Position numbers and translations under genes: made by a program. 6,393 nt of DNA, from NCBI GenBank assembly GCA_903854305.1, contig CAINWC010000149.1, forward strand, positions 1 through 6,393, read 5' to 3'. Shown here piece by piece: positions 6,072 to 6,393 of the stretch. The first letter of the stretch is position 1. Every line of letters begins with the position of its first letter. A model generated the notes under the pieces. It did no database searches. It worked only from the letters and a program-made list of their open reading frames with translations, and was not told the DNA's origin. Source of the stretch: an uncultured Pseudomonadota bacterium. GTDB lineage: Bacteria; Pseudomonadota; Gammaproteobacteria; Burkholderiales; Methylophilaceae.

Positions 6072-6187
6072 ATGATAGCTAAATTTAACTTTAGCTATTA
6101 TTTCCGCTTCTTTCCTCCCTGAGCGGAAGCCTTAATCATTAAGGCATTTTGCCCCGACTCTAATCCCCTTGAGTTGGGGTTTTTTTT
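6072..6187 (+). ncRNA. Candidate small RNA with anti-Shine-Dalgarno loop and own terminator
   Basis: Four consecutive hairpins occupy a stretch without any credible open frame. H1: ATGATAGCTAAA (6072-6083) with TTTAGCTATTAT (6090-6101), 12 bp with one G-U. H2: TTCCGCTT (6102-6109) with GAGCGGAA (6121-6128), exposing the 11-base loop CTTTCCTCCCT (6110-6120). H3: GCCTTAA (6129-6135) with TTAAGGC (6139-6145), loop TCA. H4: the terminator at 6152-6187, whose loop also carries CCCC. The nearest upstream gene, uvrD, is on the other strand, so the terminator must serve a plus-strand transcript starting between about 5800 and 6072. The C-rich loop is complementary to ribosome binding sites, as in known anti-SD small RNAs (for example alpha-proteobacterial CCUCC-loop RNAs). 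The 5' end and promoter are not fixed; a weak TTAACA at 6007 may be a -35 box. Function is inference. Confidence 0.5.
6152..6187 (+). terminator. Strong intrinsic terminator of the candidate small RNA
   Basis: CCCCGACTC (6152-6160) pairs with GAGTTGGGG (6171-6179) in a 9-bp stem with one G-U, loop TAATCCCCTT, followed at once by eight T (6180-6187). This is a textbook plus-strand terminator. No plus-strand protein gene lies within the preceding 2.8 kb. Confidence 0.9.
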
Positions 6188-6382
6188 GTAAAAAATTAGT
6201 ATCGCATATAGCACAATTCCAATTTAACTAGTACATGTGGCACACGTTGAGCAATTTATAGTGGTATTTTTCCAGAACTTAAAATTCAAATAAATTATGG
6301 TAATATCTTCTTTAGAATCTGAAAGTTATCCTGTGATAGGGGTGCCAGATCAAGTTTAAATAAAAATAACTCGGGAGTCAAA
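6188..6382 (+). other. Intergenic leader region before the gene at 6383
   Basis: This AT-rich stretch of about 195 bp lies between the small-RNA terminator and the next start codon. Apart from the promoter candidates noted for 6238-6306 and the ribosome binding site at 6372-6377, I see no strong hairpin, repeat or credible gene. A 20-codon open frame (6297-6359) lacks a ribosome binding site. Confidence 0.6.
6238..6253 (+). promoter_or_regulatory. Possible sigma-54-type promoter for the gene at 6383
   Basis: TGGCAC (6238-6243) is a perfect -24 element, and GC at 6251-6252 follows the GG at 6239-6240 after exactly 10 bases, as sigma-54 requires; the -12 part reads GAGCA instead of TTGCA. Transcription would start near 6264, leaving a leader of about 120 bases. 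The same region offers alternatives: TATAGT at 6257-6262 without a -35 box, and TTAAAA-16-TAATAT with a TGG extension (6279-6306). It is a motif match only. Confidence 0.25.
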
Positions 6383-6393
6383 ATGAATTTCAA
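6383..6393 (+). CDS. Start of an unidentified gene running off the right edge
   Basis: ATG at 6383 is preceded by GGGAGT (6373-6378 region), spaced about five to seven bases away, a strong ribosome binding site. Only Met-Asn-Phe and two bases of the next codon (Lys or Asn) are visible, so no product can be named. The start is inferred from the binding site alone. Confidence 0.5.

Noticed and set aside
6035..6082. Leader peptide of 15 codons ahead of the hairpins (attenuator)
   Set aside because: There is no ribosome binding site, no run of regulatory codons, and the terminator is 195 bp from the next gene, which is far for attenuation. A separate small RNA is the simpler reading.
6297..6359. 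20-codon open frame (starts MVISSLESES) just before the gene at 6383
   Set aside because: No ribosome binding site precedes the ATG and the length is within chance expectation; kept only as a note.

Overview
The window looks like a low-to-medium GC betaproteobacterial chromosome segment, most likely a methylotroph of the Methylophilaceae (Methylotenera/Methylophilus type). This placement is inference from protein character and gene order (polA, LOG-family protein, DUF2782 protein, type II homoserine kinase, BPSS1780-type membrane protein, uvrD); no rRNA or other marker is present.

Layout. The left edge holds the first 29 codons of polA on the minus strand. A 106-bp divergent spacer of short AT-rich tandem repeats separates it from a plus-strand series: a LOG-family nucleoside-monophosphate phosphoribohydrolase, a small exported DUF2782 protein closed by a clear intrinsic terminator, then thrB and a polytopic membrane protein 21 bp apart, probably one transcript. 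A long-stemmed hairpin sits at the convergent junction with a minus-strand pair: a 44-residue Cys/His-containing single-helix membrane protein (3336-3470) with an excellent ribosome binding site, and full-length uvrD (3556-5787).

Upstream of uvrD, about 600 bp hold no protein gene until another one starts at 6383, but the stretch is not empty. From 5810 to about 6000 lies a cluster of imperfect palindromes of one repeat family, including what looks like one palindrome inserted in the loop of another. From about 6072 to 6187 lies a run of four hairpins ending in a strong intrinsic terminator, with no open frame that explains it. This is the most interesting object in the window: a candidate small regulatory RNA whose second hairpin presents an anti-Shine-Dalgarno loop (CUUUCCUCCCU). 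Between it and the last gene there is a possible sigma-54-type promoter and a good ribosome binding site.

Functionally the genes are mostly housekeeping: DNA repair and replication (polA, uvrD), threonine biosynthesis (thrB), nucleotide or cytokinin-type metabolism (LOG), and envelope proteins of unknown role. I see no defence system, insertion sequence with a transposase, prophage, CRISPR array, tRNA or rRNA. The unusual content is in the non-coding and very small coding parts.
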